Below are positions 1 to 13,510 of a DNA stretch of 64,000 nt, piece after piece. The DNA lies in the NCBI GenBank assembly GCA_916048095.2, contig OU696581.1:4244445-4308444 (forward strand). Direction: 5' to 3'. The notes beneath the pieces were generated by a model. That model ran no database searches. It worked only from the letters and a program-made list of their open reading frames with translations, and was not told where the DNA came from. Position numbers and translations under genes: made by a program. The DNA is from Sacculina carcini (taxonomy: Eukaryota; Arthropoda; Thecostraca; Sacculinidae). Within the stretch, counting starts at the first letter, position 1; every line of letters starts with the position of its first letter.

Positions 1-1879
<1,879 letters not shown>

Positions 1880-1880
<1 letters not shown>

Positions 1881-3574
1881 TAATGCTTCCGCTAAAGCCG
1901 CATATGCATATAGTCAGCATTACATGATATTGCTACCCATTTGCTTATGCAGCTTGAAATTAAACCAATTAAATTATTCAGTAAAATTCAGTAGTTTACT
2001 TTGTTCCCAGTGGCATTTTACCCGCCCGTCGTGCAGAACAATTCATGTGTAAATATTGAGGACAATAAAGCCTTTCTATTCAGCATAGTGTAGCATTTAT
2101 TAAACTGTACGCAATAAAACCACACCATCCATGCTTGGATCTAATATGATGCATTCTTAATCGTGATTGGGCTTCAGTGAAATTTAATCAGTGTGTATTC
2201 CTGTGTAATCGCAAGTGCGCATAATAGCTGTCAAATTGGCAATATGTCCTTTTGACTTTACACCCCCGTAACTTCCTTCAGATAAACTTTGGAGAATTAC
2301 AAATTATAGCGCATTGTAGAAAACAAAATTTTCAGCACGATGGTATAATTTATTTTAATGTGTAACAAATAGTTAATGAGAAATAGTAGAAAAATGAATT
2401 AATTTTAGTCGCCGGTGTTGAAGTGAAATTTTTGATGTACTTGATAATTTTGCCAATTTTACACGTTTTTTGTATCATTTGTGGGTATAAATTATAGCTT
2501 ATCTTGTAGAACACAAAATTATCTACACATTAGTATGTTCCTGTGTAATTGCAAGTGCGCATAATAGCTGTCAAATTGGCAATATGTCCTTTTGACTTAA
2601 CACCGCCGTAACTTCCTTCAGATACACTTTGGAAAATTAAAAAATATACCGTATTGTAGAAAACAAAATTTCTAGCACGATGGTATAATTTATTTTAATG
2701 TTTGACAAATAGTTCTTGAGAAATAGGTAGAAAAACTAATTAATTTTAGTCACCCGGTGTTCAAGTGTAATTTGGGATGTATTTGAGAATTTTGCCAATT
2801 TTACACGTTTTTTTTGTATCATTTGTGGGTATAAATTATACTTTTTCTTGTAGAACACAAAATTATCTACACAATAGTATAATTTTTATAGCTGTACCAT
2901 TGCTGGTTTATGAGGAATAGATAGCGAAATATTGACCAAAATATTTACGTTTTTTGTGCCAATTTTGCCTTTTTGACTTTGTCATTTACACTTCACACCG
3001 CCGTAACTTTTTTTAATACACTTTGGAAAATTAAAAATTATACCGTGTTGTAGAAAACAAAATTCCCAGCATGATGGTATTATGTATTTAGATGTGTGAT
3101 AATTATTTTTTGAGAAATAGAGAAAAAAGTATAGAAAATCGGACGCGTGGAGTTTAAATTATATTTTGAATGTAGATTGAATTTTTTTCCATTTCACATG
3201 TTTTATATTCAATTTTTGGGTATGAATTATAATTTGTTGAGTAGAATAAAATCTTTTCTACAGAGTGCTATAATTTTTATAGTTTTACCATTTCTGGTTT
3301 AGGAAGAGTAGTCTTCAGAAAATTGACGAAAATTTTCCCATTTTTCAGGGTTCATTTTGTCTTTTCACCGCTTGGACTTTTTTGGTTCAATTTTTAAAAT
3401 TAAAAATTTAACCTACAGTGTAGACAAGAAAATTTCCAACATGATGGTATAAATTGTTAGAGGGTACGCCTAGTGGTGGCCGAGTAGGAGCTGATAGAAA
3501 ATGGACCAAGAAGGGTGGGACAGACACACAGACACACAGACACACACACAGAGGATCTCTTTTATATATATAGA
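1880..3574 (-). mobile_element. Non-autonomous Helitron, minus orientation, 3' part truncated
   Basis: On the minus strand the 5' end reads TC followed by TATATATATAAAAGAGATCC at 3574, then a TCTG/GTGT-rich stretch, as in the other copies of this family. Inside are tandem copies of the roughly 340-bp head repeat (for example near 2210-2540 and 2540-2900). The tail hairpin, cccgcccgtcgtgc on the plus strand, is at about 2020. No clean CTAG end was found on the left, so that side is truncated or worn. The 5' end directly touches the 3' CTAG of the next Helitron at 3575. Confidence 0.7.
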
Positions 3575-6500
3575 CTAGCATTAAAACCCGCCCGTTGTGC
3601 GGAGCAATTCATAACATGAATAACTCCCCGCGGGACATTTTTATTTCATAAAAATGAGCCATCGCTTCGTTTGCGTTTGAAGCCCCTGATCATTGAACCA
3701 GCGAACCATGAACCAGCGCAATTATGTCACCTCATATTCAAGCATACATACATAGACAGACAGATAATTTCTTCTTTATGTATATATATAGCATTAAAAC
3801 CGCATTAAAACCCGCCCGTTGTGCGGAACAATTCATAAAAATATTGCAAATTAAAAATAAATAAGGCAAACTCATGAAGACCTTAATCAATTAAAAAGTC
3901 TAAATTTCATTATTTTTAATTTTATTTTGACAAAATATTTTCACTCAACCCGCCTCATATTTAAACCCGCCCGACGTGAGGAAAAATTCAGAACTCGAAC
4001 ACCATCCGTTCTGGTTCTTGAAGTCAAATCCATTAGTTTTGTATATGATGACATTCTATACGGTGAAATTGAACGTTTTATTGCTGCCCGCGGGACATTT
4101 TTATTTCATAAAAATGAGCCATCGCTTCGTTTGCGTTTGAAGCCCCTGATAATTGAACCAGCGAACCATGAGCCAGCGCAATTATGTCACCTCATATTCA
4201 AGCATACATACACAGACAGACAGATAATTTCTTCTTTATGTATATATATAGCACTAAAACCCGCCAGTTGTGCGGAGCAATTCATAACATGAAATTCATA
4301 TTCAATTCATAAAAAATATGGAAAAATAAAAATGAAATAGGGTACACTCATAAAAATATTAATCAATTGAAAATTATAAGTTTAATTATTTTTATTTCGA
4401 CACAATATTTCCCCTCAGTCCGCCTGAGTCATTTTTAAACCCGCCCGTCGTGCTGAATAATTCAGAACTCGAACACGATCCGTTCTGCATCTTGAAGTCA
4501 AATCCATTGGTTTTGTGTATGGATTAATTCTACAGGGTAAATTGAACGTTCTATTGTCTATAGTTGCTGCCCGCGGAACATTTTTATTTATAAAAAAAAA
4601 ACTATTTTTAAATGAACCATTTGAAAAAATGATCTAAAAACACTTTTTTAAACCCACCCGTCGTGCGGAACAATTCATACAATAAAATTCATATCAAATC
4701 CATAAAATATAATGAATACAAATTGAAAAGCAAAAAATGTAACCTATAAATATCTTAACCAATAGAAAAGTCTAAATGTGAATATTTTTGTTCTTATTTT
4801 GACAAATATTATCCCTCAACCCGCCTGATATATAAATCTGCCCGTCGTGTGGTATAATTCAGAACACAAACACGAAACAAACAATGAAAGATGATGAAAT
4901 CTTTTCATCAGACTGTTTCCAAACTATATTTATTACTTAACATCATTCCCCAATATCATTTGCTCAAGTACTATTTCACTTTTACCGCTATAATATTTAT
5001 TGTTAAAATTTATATATTTTCCGCTATCATTAAAACCCAATATAACCTGAGTCAAACCTACCCAACCCAACCCAACCATTCAATCTTGACCGCTCTCAGC
5101 CTAGTCTGAGGTGATTTAACTTATTAGTTTGTGATCACAAAATATACTGATGCGATCATAATTTGTAATCAGAAGACTGAGATTATCTACCCCAGGGGTC
5201 CCAAACACGCGGCCCACCAATACTTTTCTCTCAACCCGCCAATATAGTATCGGGACCAAACTGTAAGGTAGCTAAATTCACATTTGTTGCATAATGCGAT
5301 ATAATTTTACACCATTATCATATTATCTCATAATTCCCGGTTAATGCTTCCACTAATGCATCATATTCATACAGTTGTTATTTTTTGGATTACATCGATA
5401 ATGCAGCCCTTGATATTACAGCCGATATTATATTATGCAATCTATATTCTGCTACGTATTATTCCTAATACATATATCATCAGATCGCAAAATATATTTA
5501 AAGGTTCACATCATTCTCCAAAATCATTTGCTTAAGAGCTATTCTACTTTTATCGCTAGAATATTTACTGCTAGCAAAATATCATATACCTCGCTATCAT
5601 TTAAACCCACTCTTTATAGATACATTTAATTCGCCCGTCGTGCGGAACAGTTCATAAAATATAATTAATATTCAATTCATAAAAAAATTAGTGCAAATTG
5701 AAAAAGAAAAACAAACCCACAGGAAAGTTATAGCTAATCTAATAGTCTAAATGTGAAATTTATGTTTCAATTTAGAAAACATGTTTTTCCACAACACTAT
5801 CAAAACAATGCAACCTTCTGTCATCTCTATAATTCCAGGTTAATGCTTCCGCTAAAACAGCATAAGTTGGCATTACATGATATTGCAACCCATATCCTTA
5901 TGCAACTTATGCTTATGCAACTTGAAATTAAACCAATTAAATTACACAGTTAAATTCAGTAGTTTACTTTGTTCCCAATAGCATTTTACCCGCCCGTCGT
6001 GCGGAACGTTATTGAGGACAATAAAGCCTTTATATTCAGTAGAGTGTAGCATTAATTAAACTGTACGCAATAAAACCACACCATCCATGCTTGGAGATAA
6101 TATGATGCATTCTTAATTGTGATTGGGCTTCAGTGAAATTTAATCGGTGTATATTCCTGTGTAATCGCAAGTGCGCATAATAGCTGTCAAATTGGCAATA
6201 TGTCCTTTTGACTTTACACCGCCGTAACTTCCTTCAGATACCCTTTGGAAAATTACAAATTATACCGTATTGTAGAAGAAAAGATTTCTAGAACGATGGT
6301 ATAATTTATTTTTATGTGTAACAAATAGTTACTGAGAAATAGTAGAAAAATGAATTATTTTTAGTCGCCCGGTGTTCAAGTGTAATTTTGGATGTATTTG
6401 AGAATTTTGCCAATTTTACACGTTTTTTGTATCATTTGTGGGTATAAATTATAGCTTATCTTGTAGAACACAAAATTCTCTACACAGTAGTATATTCCTG

Positions 6501-8688
6501 TGTAATCGCAAGTGCGTAAATTGTGATTGGACTTCAGTGAAATTTAATCAGTTTATATTCATGTGTAATCGCAAGTACGCATAATAGCTGTCAAATTGGC
6601 AACATGACATTTTGACTTTACACCGCCGTAACTTCCTTCAGATACACTTTGGGAAATAAAAAATTATACCGCATTGTAGAACACAAAATTTCCAGCACGA
6701 TGTTATAATTTATTTCTATGTGTAACAAATAGTTACAGAAAAATAATAGAAAATGAATTAATTTTAGTCAACCGGTGTTCAAATCTAATTTTGGATGTAT
6801 TTGAGAATTTTGCCAATTTTACACGTTTTTTGTATCATTTGTGGGTAAAAATTATAGCTTATCTTGTAGAACACAAAATTCTCTACACAGTAGTATATTC
6901 CTGTGTAATCGCAAGTGCGTAAATTATGATTGGACTTCAGTGAAATTAAATCAGTGTATATTCCTGTGTAATCGCAAGTGCGCATAATAGCTGTCAAATT
7001 GGCAACATGACATTTTGACTTTACACCGCCGTAACTTCCTTCAGATACACTTTGGAAAATTAATAATTATACCGTATTGTAGAAAACAAAATTTCTAGCA
7101 CGATGGTATAATTAATTTTGATGTATGACAAACAGTTCCTGAGAAATGGGTATAAAAATGAATTAATTTTAGTCACCCGGTGTTCAAGTGTAATTTTGGA
7201 TGTATTTGAGAATTTTGCCAATTTTACACGTTTTTTGTATCATTTGTGGGTATAAATTACACCTTTTCGTGTAGAACACAAAATTCTCTACACAGTAGTA
7301 TATTCCTGTGTAATCGCAAGTGCGCATAATAGCTGTCAAATTGGCAATATGTCCTTTTGACTTTACACCGCCGTCACTTCCTTCAGATACACTTTGGAAA
7401 ATTAAGAATTATACCGCATTTAAAAAAATACATTTTCCAGCACGATGATATAATTTATTTTAATGTGTGACAAATAGTTCCTGAGAAATAGGTAGAAAAA
7501 TGAATTAATTTAGTCACCCGGTGTTCAAGTGTAATTTTGGATGTATTTGAGAATTTTGCCAATTTTACCCGTTTTTGTATCATTTGTGGGTATAAATTAC
7601 ACCTTTTCTTGTAGAACACAAAATTCTCTACACAGTAGTATATTCCTGTGTAATCGCAAGTGCGCATAATAGCTGTCAAATTGGCAATATGTCTTTTTGA
7701 ATTTACACCGCCGTAACTTCCTTTAGATACACTTTGCAAAATTCCAAATTATACCGTATTGTAGAAAACAAAATTTCTAGCACGATGGTATAATTTATTT
7801 TTATGTGTAACAAATAGTTCCTGAGAAATAGGTAGAAAAATGAATTAATTTTAGTCGCACGGTGTTCAAGTGTAATTTTGGATGTATTTGACAATTTTGC
7901 CAATTTTACACATTTTTTGTATCATTTGTGGGTATAAATTATAACTTTTCTTGTAGAACACAAAATTATCTACACAATAGTATAATTTTTATAGCTGTAC
8001 CATTGCTGGTTTATGAGGAATAGATAGGGGAATATTTACCAAAACATTCACGGTTTCCAGTGCTAATTTTGCATTTTTGACTTTGTCATTTTGACTTCAC
8101 ACCGCCGTAACTTTTTTTTAATACACTTTGGAAAATTAAAAATTATACCGTGTTGTAGCAAACAAAATTCCCAGCATGATGGTATTATTTTTTTAGTTGT
8201 GTGATAATTAGTTTTTGATACATAGAGAAAAAAGTATAGAAAATCGGACGCGTGGAGTATAAATATAATTTTGAATATAGATTGAAATTTTGTCATGTTT
8301 ACATCTTTTATGTTCTATTTTTGGATATGAATTATAACCTATCTTGTAGAACAGAAAATTCTCTACACAGTGGTATAATCTGTTTGGCTGTACCATTTCT
8401 GGTTTATGAGGAGTAGATGGCAGAGCATTGACCACAATTTTCGCATTTTTCAGGGTTCATTTTGTCTTTTCACCGCTATAACTTTTTTTGATTTCATTTT
8501 TGAAATTTAAAATTTAATCTAAAGTGTAGACAAGAAAATTTCCAACGTGATGGTATAAATTGTTAGCGGGTAGGCTGAGTGGTGGCCGAATAATAGCTGA
8601 TAGAAAATGGACCAAGGAGGGTCGAACAGACACACAGACACACAGGCACACACACAGACACACAGAGGATCTCTTTTATATATATAGA
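3575..8688 (-). mobile_element. Non-autonomous Helitron (family 1), complete, 5.1 kb, minus
   Basis: On the minus strand the unit starts with TC at 8688, next to an (AT) tract, and ends with the hairpin ccgcacaacgggcgg, tttaatg and CTAG at 3578-3575. These are the hallmarks of a rolling-circle Helitron. The 5' half is a head block of about 340-bp tandem repeats (markers: ttacggcggtgtaaagtc, gcgcacttgcgattacac). The 3' half is a tail block with many copies of the terminal hairpin. It encodes no protein. It is nearly identical to the plus-strand copy at 30776-34919: short reading frames at 8435-8208 and 31021-31248 differ by one residue in 75. Confidence 0.8.
5057..5224. repeat. TTGGG tract and hAT-like terminal sequence inside a Helitron tail block
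   Basis: The plus strand has three CCCAA units (5057-5078), a telomere-like variant. About 110 bp on, taccccaggggtcccaaac is followed by acgcggcccacc, which resembles the ends of many hAT elements. The same pair recurs in the tail blocks near 18770-18930, 33500-33660, 39350-39500 and 42170-42320, so it travels with the Helitron. The hAT reading is inference from the motif only. Confidence 0.5.
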
Positions 8689-8702
8689 TATATATATCGG
8701 CG

Positions 8703-9436
8703 TCGTCACGCTTGTGCTGCAGCAAGGGCTCACCCAGTCAGCTCATACCGTGGGGCTCTCTGAGTCGGTCCACACTCCTCATTTGGACAGGTGTATCGGT
8801 ATACGACATGGTGCTGCTGCAACTTGCTGGGCTTCTCCATCATGCGACTGTTTTTCATAATAACATTGACAGTTTTTCGCGACTGATATTAAATTACCAA
8901 TTTAACCCTTTTTGTGTCGCTGGTGGCCTTCACGTTTTTCTCAACAATTTCTCGCATGATTCTTTCATCCATACGATATGCAGAGTTCATGATGTTTTTA
9001 TAGTACATATATATCGTTTGTGTATCTTTCTTCGGGCACATTGCGAATTAATTGTTTGTTGAGCGTTTCCTTCATGACTTTGGACACATCGTCATTTGAG
9101 TAGCCGTTGTTCACGAGTACCTGTGTCAAACGCTCAAGCTCGCGATGTGTTGGCTCCCTGTCTGAGCAGTGGGTGATTGCACGACGAACGTAGGCGCTGA
9201 TGGTAGAGCGTTTGTTTTTGTTCATACACTCGCTTGTAGCATTGAGGCACAGTCCTACGTCGGCTTCGTGTACACACCCGTTTTCATCTTTCTTCTTTCG
9301 AGTTGCATGAGGACGTCTAGGGATGACAGTTGTCCTTTTTGTGCATGCTCGCTGGTGTATGTCAGGCCGGTTGTGTCTTCGAATGCTTTTTTGATTGTGG
9401 TCACTTCGTCTTTTGATCTGACGCACAGAAACATGT

Positions 9437-9489
<53 letters not shown>

Positions 9490-9542
9490 TATATATATAT
9501 ATATAAACATAAAACATATATAAACATGTCGTCAACACACAT
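8703..9542 (-). pseudogene. Penelope-like element: RT C-terminal part and start of GIY-YIG (broken)
   Basis: Read on the minus strand, this piece starts with the RT catalytic box (VDDMF, about 9536-9522). An in-frame (AT)n tract follows, then a second VDMFLCV. Next come RT thumb-like sequence ending VYTKPT, a frameshift near 9262, then DVGLCLNATSEC and STISAYVRRAITHCS, which are typical of Penelope-like RTs. After another frameshift near 8998 the linker leads into VVYRYTCPNEECGP, the first part of a GIY-YIG endonuclease domain. The frame then fails in the (AT) tract beside the Helitron 5' end. A C-terminal GIY-YIG piece that could be the missing part sits at 29116-29446 on the other strand. 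The element is dead; its upstream end lies about 30 bp from MED18 exon A. Confidence 0.8.
9441..9504. repeat. (AT)n microsatellite inside the PLE RT active-site region
   Basis: An AT tract with one interruption lies between two copies of the DMF-encoding sequence of the Penelope RT fragment. It stays open in frame as alternating Ile-Tyr. Confidence 0.95.
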
Positions 9543-9571
9543 ATATGTATATATGTGTGGGTTTGTGGCAG

Positions 9572-9664
9572 TGCAAGGACAAACGGTGACGTTGCACGCT
9601 CGACGCGCCGTCGATTTCGTCGACGCTGCCTGGATGCTGAGATACGTCGGCCAGCCCGAGCTAG
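9572..9664 (+). CDS. MED18: MED18 exon A (internal)
   Basis: After an AG acceptor (tttgtggcag) the frame reads QGQTVTLHARRAVDF, then DAAWMLRYVGQPELG. This matches the conserved MED18 segment with an ARR-type start and the L-R-Y-x-G-Q-P core of the beta-barrel. The exon starts with two bases completing a codon and ends CTAG|GTGCGT, leaving phase 1. The acceptor is unusual: the 30 bp before it are AT/GT-rich and adjoin a Penelope fragment, so the branch point and pyrimidine tract must come from transposon or microsatellite DNA. A (CT)n tract follows the donor at once. The codons are GC-rich compared with the AT-rich surroundings, as expected for a constrained exon. Confidence 0.85.
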
Positions 9665-9669
9665 GTGCG

Positions 9670-9702
<33 letters not shown>
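9670..9702 (+). repeat. (CT)n microsatellite just after the exon A donor
   Basis: A CT tract begins about six bases after the GTGCGT donor of MED18 exon A. In the pre-mRNA it would be a strong polypyrimidine tract directly downstream of a 5' splice site. Confidence 0.95.
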
Positions 9703-9704
<2 letters not shown>

Positions 9705-9970
9705 ATAACAAGGTGTTATTTCGAACGAGCCAGGGCATGCTTTGCTTTGTTTTATATTTGCAATTAACGTTTGTCCTCCAACCTGCTGTAGATTGTTCTG
9801 TTAGTTGTGTCTGAAAGCGCTGGCCTAACTTGACGTATTTCATTAATTGTCCACATTTGCCGAAATACAAGATAGCAGCTCAAGCTCCGAACGCTGATAG
9901 TGCCGATGATTAATATGGTGTCTGTGTGTACATGCGCGTGTTGTGCCATGTGAGCGCTCCCCAGGCCGAG
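9703..9970. other. Intron DNA, nothing recognised
   Basis: Start of the first large MED18 intron. No coding or transposon signal that I can name. Confidence 0.5.
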
Positions 9971-9971
9971 C

Positions 9972-10266
9972 CATATGTCTGTTTGCCGTAGGAAGTTGTA
10001 TAATCACCGATGTGCAGAGCACTGCGCCTCCTCGTTTTTAACGATGGTCACACGATGGAACCCCACGTATATGAACTTTGTTGACCTCAATGTTTTAAAT
10101 TGCGTATATGCAGAACGCGCTTCCTAAACCCGATACGTGTATCTGTTTGCAGTAGGAAGATGTATGGTCACCAATGTGCAACCGCATGCTGACTCTGTGT
10201 AGATCAATGTGCCTCCTCGTTTGTAACAAGGGGCATTGAACCACATGTATATGAACTTTGTTGACC
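9972..10266. repeat. Imperfect tandem duplication, unit about 115-135 bp
   Basis: Copy 1 (about 9972-10085) and copy 2 (about 10133-10266) share ctgtttgc followed by gtaggaag, then gcctcctcgtt and tatatgaactttgttgacc. Origin unknown; it lies just beyond the 3' end of the Penelope remnant at 10320-11040. Confidence 0.7.
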
Positions 10267-10360
10267 CCGATGTGCCAGTAACTGCATCCATGCATATATA
10301 TATATATATATATATGATGAAAAAAGTATACTTCATCGGGCACAATTATTTATGTATTAG

Positions 10361-10395
10361 TACGACGTTTCGCCTCAACAAGGCTTTGTCAAGTA
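10361..10395 (-). ncRNA. Hammerhead-like stem in PLE 3' region (degenerate)
   Basis: On the minus strand, outer GTAC/GTAC ends enclose a GCCT-TGTTG-AGGC hairpin followed by GAAAC. The layout recalls the stem II plus GAAA half of the hammerhead ribozymes that Penelope-like elements are known to carry. The CUGANGA half is not intact (TTGACAAA), so activity is doubtful. Confidence 0.35.
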
Positions 10396-10560
10396 CTGTT
10401 TGATAAAATACATCAAAAAGACGAGCCAAGAACACAACATATTGAGTAGATATAAATGAATATAAACATTAAGACACGCGTATATGATTTTGACACACTT
10501 TTAAGTAAATAATATATAACTAACAATCGACAATTACATGCAATAAATATTACCATTAAA

Positions 10561-10965
10561 TCAGAATTTGCAATTAAGTTCAATTCCTTTGCAGCCGTTC
10601 ATGATGCAGCTGGAGTCATTTTCTTGAATGTATGCTGCCTCTGCATATCTTCTAGTAGCATCGTCTAATATTCCGCTGTGTATAACTGTCCACTTTATCG
10701 ATACTTCCATTTTGTTATGCTCTTCCATGAAATGCTTTATAATTGGACCTCCCAGCTTATAGTTGGAGTGTTCCAGGATCCTTACACGTACTGGTCGCGA
10801 GGTCTCACCAATGTAGATTTTTCCACATACCGTGCACACTATCTTATAAATGACATTTTTCCTCCAACATAGTTTTCTGTCGAGACTCATGGATGTGGCA
10901 CAGGTATCACATTGTGGTGCGCATCTGAAACACTCTCATGGTGGAGCGAAAATCCGCTTCAGCGG
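10561..10965 (-). pseudogene. PLE GIY-YIG endonuclease domain
   Basis: The frame from about 10965 down to 10561 on the minus strand starts with a Cys-rich stretch ([11 protein letters not shown]), then KNVIYKIVCTVCGKIYIGET and RPVRVRILEH. These are the conserved N-terminal motifs of the GIY-YIG nuclease domain at the C-terminus of Penelope-like proteins. It goes on through FMEEHNK to a stop at 10561. The domain nicks target DNA during insertion. The reverse transcriptase part is missing, cut by the (AT)n tract to the right. The piece is open for 109 codons from the Met at 10890, but alone it cannot make a working element. Confidence 0.8.
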
Positions 10966-11039
10966 TCGACCCGGGTCGAACCACACCCGTATTTTCCCCT
11001 GGAGACCTGTTCTCTTGATGAGGGAATAACATTGTCGGC

Positions 11040-11170
<131 letters not shown>

Positions 11171-11503
11171 ATAATAATAAAACGTTGTTCTGTGTGTGTG
11201 TGTGTGTTTGTGCACAAACGAGTTCTTCACATTTTGGTGATTTTATGCCACGGGTTTGATGAAAACTTCTCAACAGAATTTACAGTTTTTTATATCCACA
11301 TATTGGAAATTTTGTCTTCTACAAGATGATCTATTTTTCAAATATGTAGTGTCAACATTTCAAAAGATATAACCGTTTATTCAAGACCATGTCATTTCCA
11401 CCGACGACTGTTAGATTTAACACAGCGTTTAACAACAAATGAGTCTATTGTTGCTCTGAATCAACAAAGGAGCCTATTGAAAATTGAATTGCTGACAAAG
11501 GAA

Positions 11504-11810
11504 CCTATTGAAAAAATTGAAAACTTCCTAATATCGTGCATTATTTGTGAGGGCTCTTCCAGTTCAATATTTAAAGTCTGAATCAAATTGAAAACTTCCT
11601 AATATCGTGCATTATTTGTGAGGGCTCTTCCAGTTCAATATTTAAAGTCTGAATTAAATTGAAAACTTCCAAATATCGTGCATTATTTGTGAGGGCTCTT
11701 CCAGTTCAATATTTATAGTCTGAATTATATTTATATCTTCCATATATCGTGCATTATTTGTGAGGATTCTTCCAGTTCAATATTTATAGTCTGAATTAAA
11801 TTGAAAAATT
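11504..11810. repeat. 71-bp tandem repeat, four copies
   Basis: The marker atatcgtg recurs at 11531, 11602, 11673 and 11744, a period of 71 bp. Each unit contains gcattatttgtgagg and ttccagttcaatattta. It lies in the leader of the Helitron, before the Rep remnant. Confidence 0.9.
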
Positions 11811-11940
11811 CCAGATGTCCACACCAGTGAATACCACCGAATGGTAGAACAAGGAATTCGTCAAAACAACGGACAACGACGACGATTTCGACAATGCCAG
11901 GCGATTCAATCGTCCAGAGTGTAGCGAAGTTGCCGTTTTT

Positions 11941-13366
11941 TTGAGAGACGAACAGCACGGAAAACGTGATATTGTATTACACTCCTGCGATGCAACATTA
12001 CAACGTGTTTGTGAGACGCATCGCTCCTATGACGCCCTCCAGTACCCACTTCTGTTCCCTACGGGAGAAGATGGTTATCATTTTGGCATACCACAACATG
12101 GCAGTACGAAAACTGTCGTGTATGGACTTTTATTCATATCAATTTATGGTACGAGAAAACTCTTCTAACGCTGTACACAGGGGCCAAAACCTCTTTCATC
12201 AGTACGCCGTTGATATGTACGCAAAGATAGAGGCAGAAAGACTACTGTACATAAAAACTCACCAAAAAGAGCTCAGAGTTAACTCATATATACACCTGAG
12301 AGACCATATTAATAACGACGGACAGGCTAGCGATATTGGTCAACTCTGTATATTACCAGCAACATTTACAGGTGGTCCTCGGTACATGCATGAAAGGACT
12401 TAGGATGCAATGACATATGTTCGGAATTTCGGTAAACCTGACCTCTTCATAACTTTCACATCAAATCCAAAATGGACAGAGATTAAAAACGAGCTTTTAA
12501 CTGGCCAAAGAAATTCCAATAGATAAGACTTGATAGCTGGAGTATTTAGATTGAAACTTCACATTTTGATAAAACTTATAAAAAATCTCAGATATTTGGA
12601 CCAGTAAGAAGCTTTATGTACACAGTAGAGTGGCAAAAAAGAGGACTCCCACATGCTCATATATTACTATGGCTAATTTCCCATATAAATCCTAACGATA
12701 TAGACTCCGTGATTTCAGTAGAGCTTCCTCATCAACAGAGTGACCCTATACTCTTTGATATCGTAAAGACGCACATGGTACATGGACCATGTGGCGCTCT
12801 GAACACACAGTTTAGCGAAGATGGCTATCCCACTTACAGAAGAAGATCAATTCAAGATGGCGGCTACCGAACTACGGTGGGAGAACATGATGTTGATAAT
12901 AGGTGGATAGTTCCATATTGTCCAGTACTGTCGAAAATTTTCGACGCGCATATCAATGTTGAATATTGTAACTCTGTAAAATCAATAAAATACGTTAATA
13001 GTACATAAAAAAGGTTCGGATGCGGCTATGTTTGCCCTTGGAAATGAAACGACGCGCGATGAAGTAACTCAGTATCAGCTTGGTCGATATTTGAGTACCA
13101 ATGAGGCCTTGTGGCGGATATTCGGCTTTCCCATACACCAACGCTTTCCTGCTATACAGCAGCTGGCTGTTCACCTTGCTCAGCAGAGGCGATCTGATAA
13201 CACAGAGAGGACCGCCGCCACCCGAGATACTGAGACTGAGGCTCAGTCTCAGGAGAGGAGACTGCTCGATAGTGCACAGCACCACCAAACCAACACAAAT
13301 CGGGCAGGTGCTGGTTATACGGAAATTTTAGTGTTTGATGCTGTTACAACTTCCATCATAGTCTGA
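11941..13366 (+). pseudogene. Helitron Rep (HUH endonuclease) remnant
   Basis: Broken across several frames, the product follows the Helitron-like N-terminal domain: YDALQYPLLFPTGEDGY (about 12029-12080), then LPATFTGGPRYMHE (about 12354-12395), then FGKPDLFITFTSNPKW past a stop at 12401. Next come EWQKRGLPHAHILLWL (from about 12627) with the HUH pair His-Ala-His, and NEALWRIFGFPIHQRFPA (from about 13099). Frameshifts or stops occur near 12150, 12401, 12523, 12590 and 12990-13015. The last falls in the two-tyrosine motif, so the second catalytic Tyr is out of frame. No PIF1-type helicase follows before the element's 3' end. The protein would nick and rejoin single-stranded DNA in rolling-circle transposition; this copy cannot. 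Confidence 0.85.
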
Positions 13367-13428
13367 CTAAAACATAACTGTGCTGACCAACCAACATACT
13401 TCCGCGCAACGGGCGGATTTTAATGCTA

Positions 13429-13429
<1 letters not shown>

Positions 13430-13507
<78 letters not shown>
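13430..13507. repeat. (AT)n microsatellite between two Helitrons
   Basis: Pure AT tract joining the CTAG end at 13429 to the TC end at 13508. Confidence 0.98.

Positions 13508-13510
<3 letters not shown>

Noticed and set aside
3927..8435. Many short reading frames of 60-120 codons repeated across the Helitron copies
   Set aside because: They are shadows of repeated non-coding DNA: frames differ between copies, codon use is that of AT-rich noise, and no domain is recognisable.
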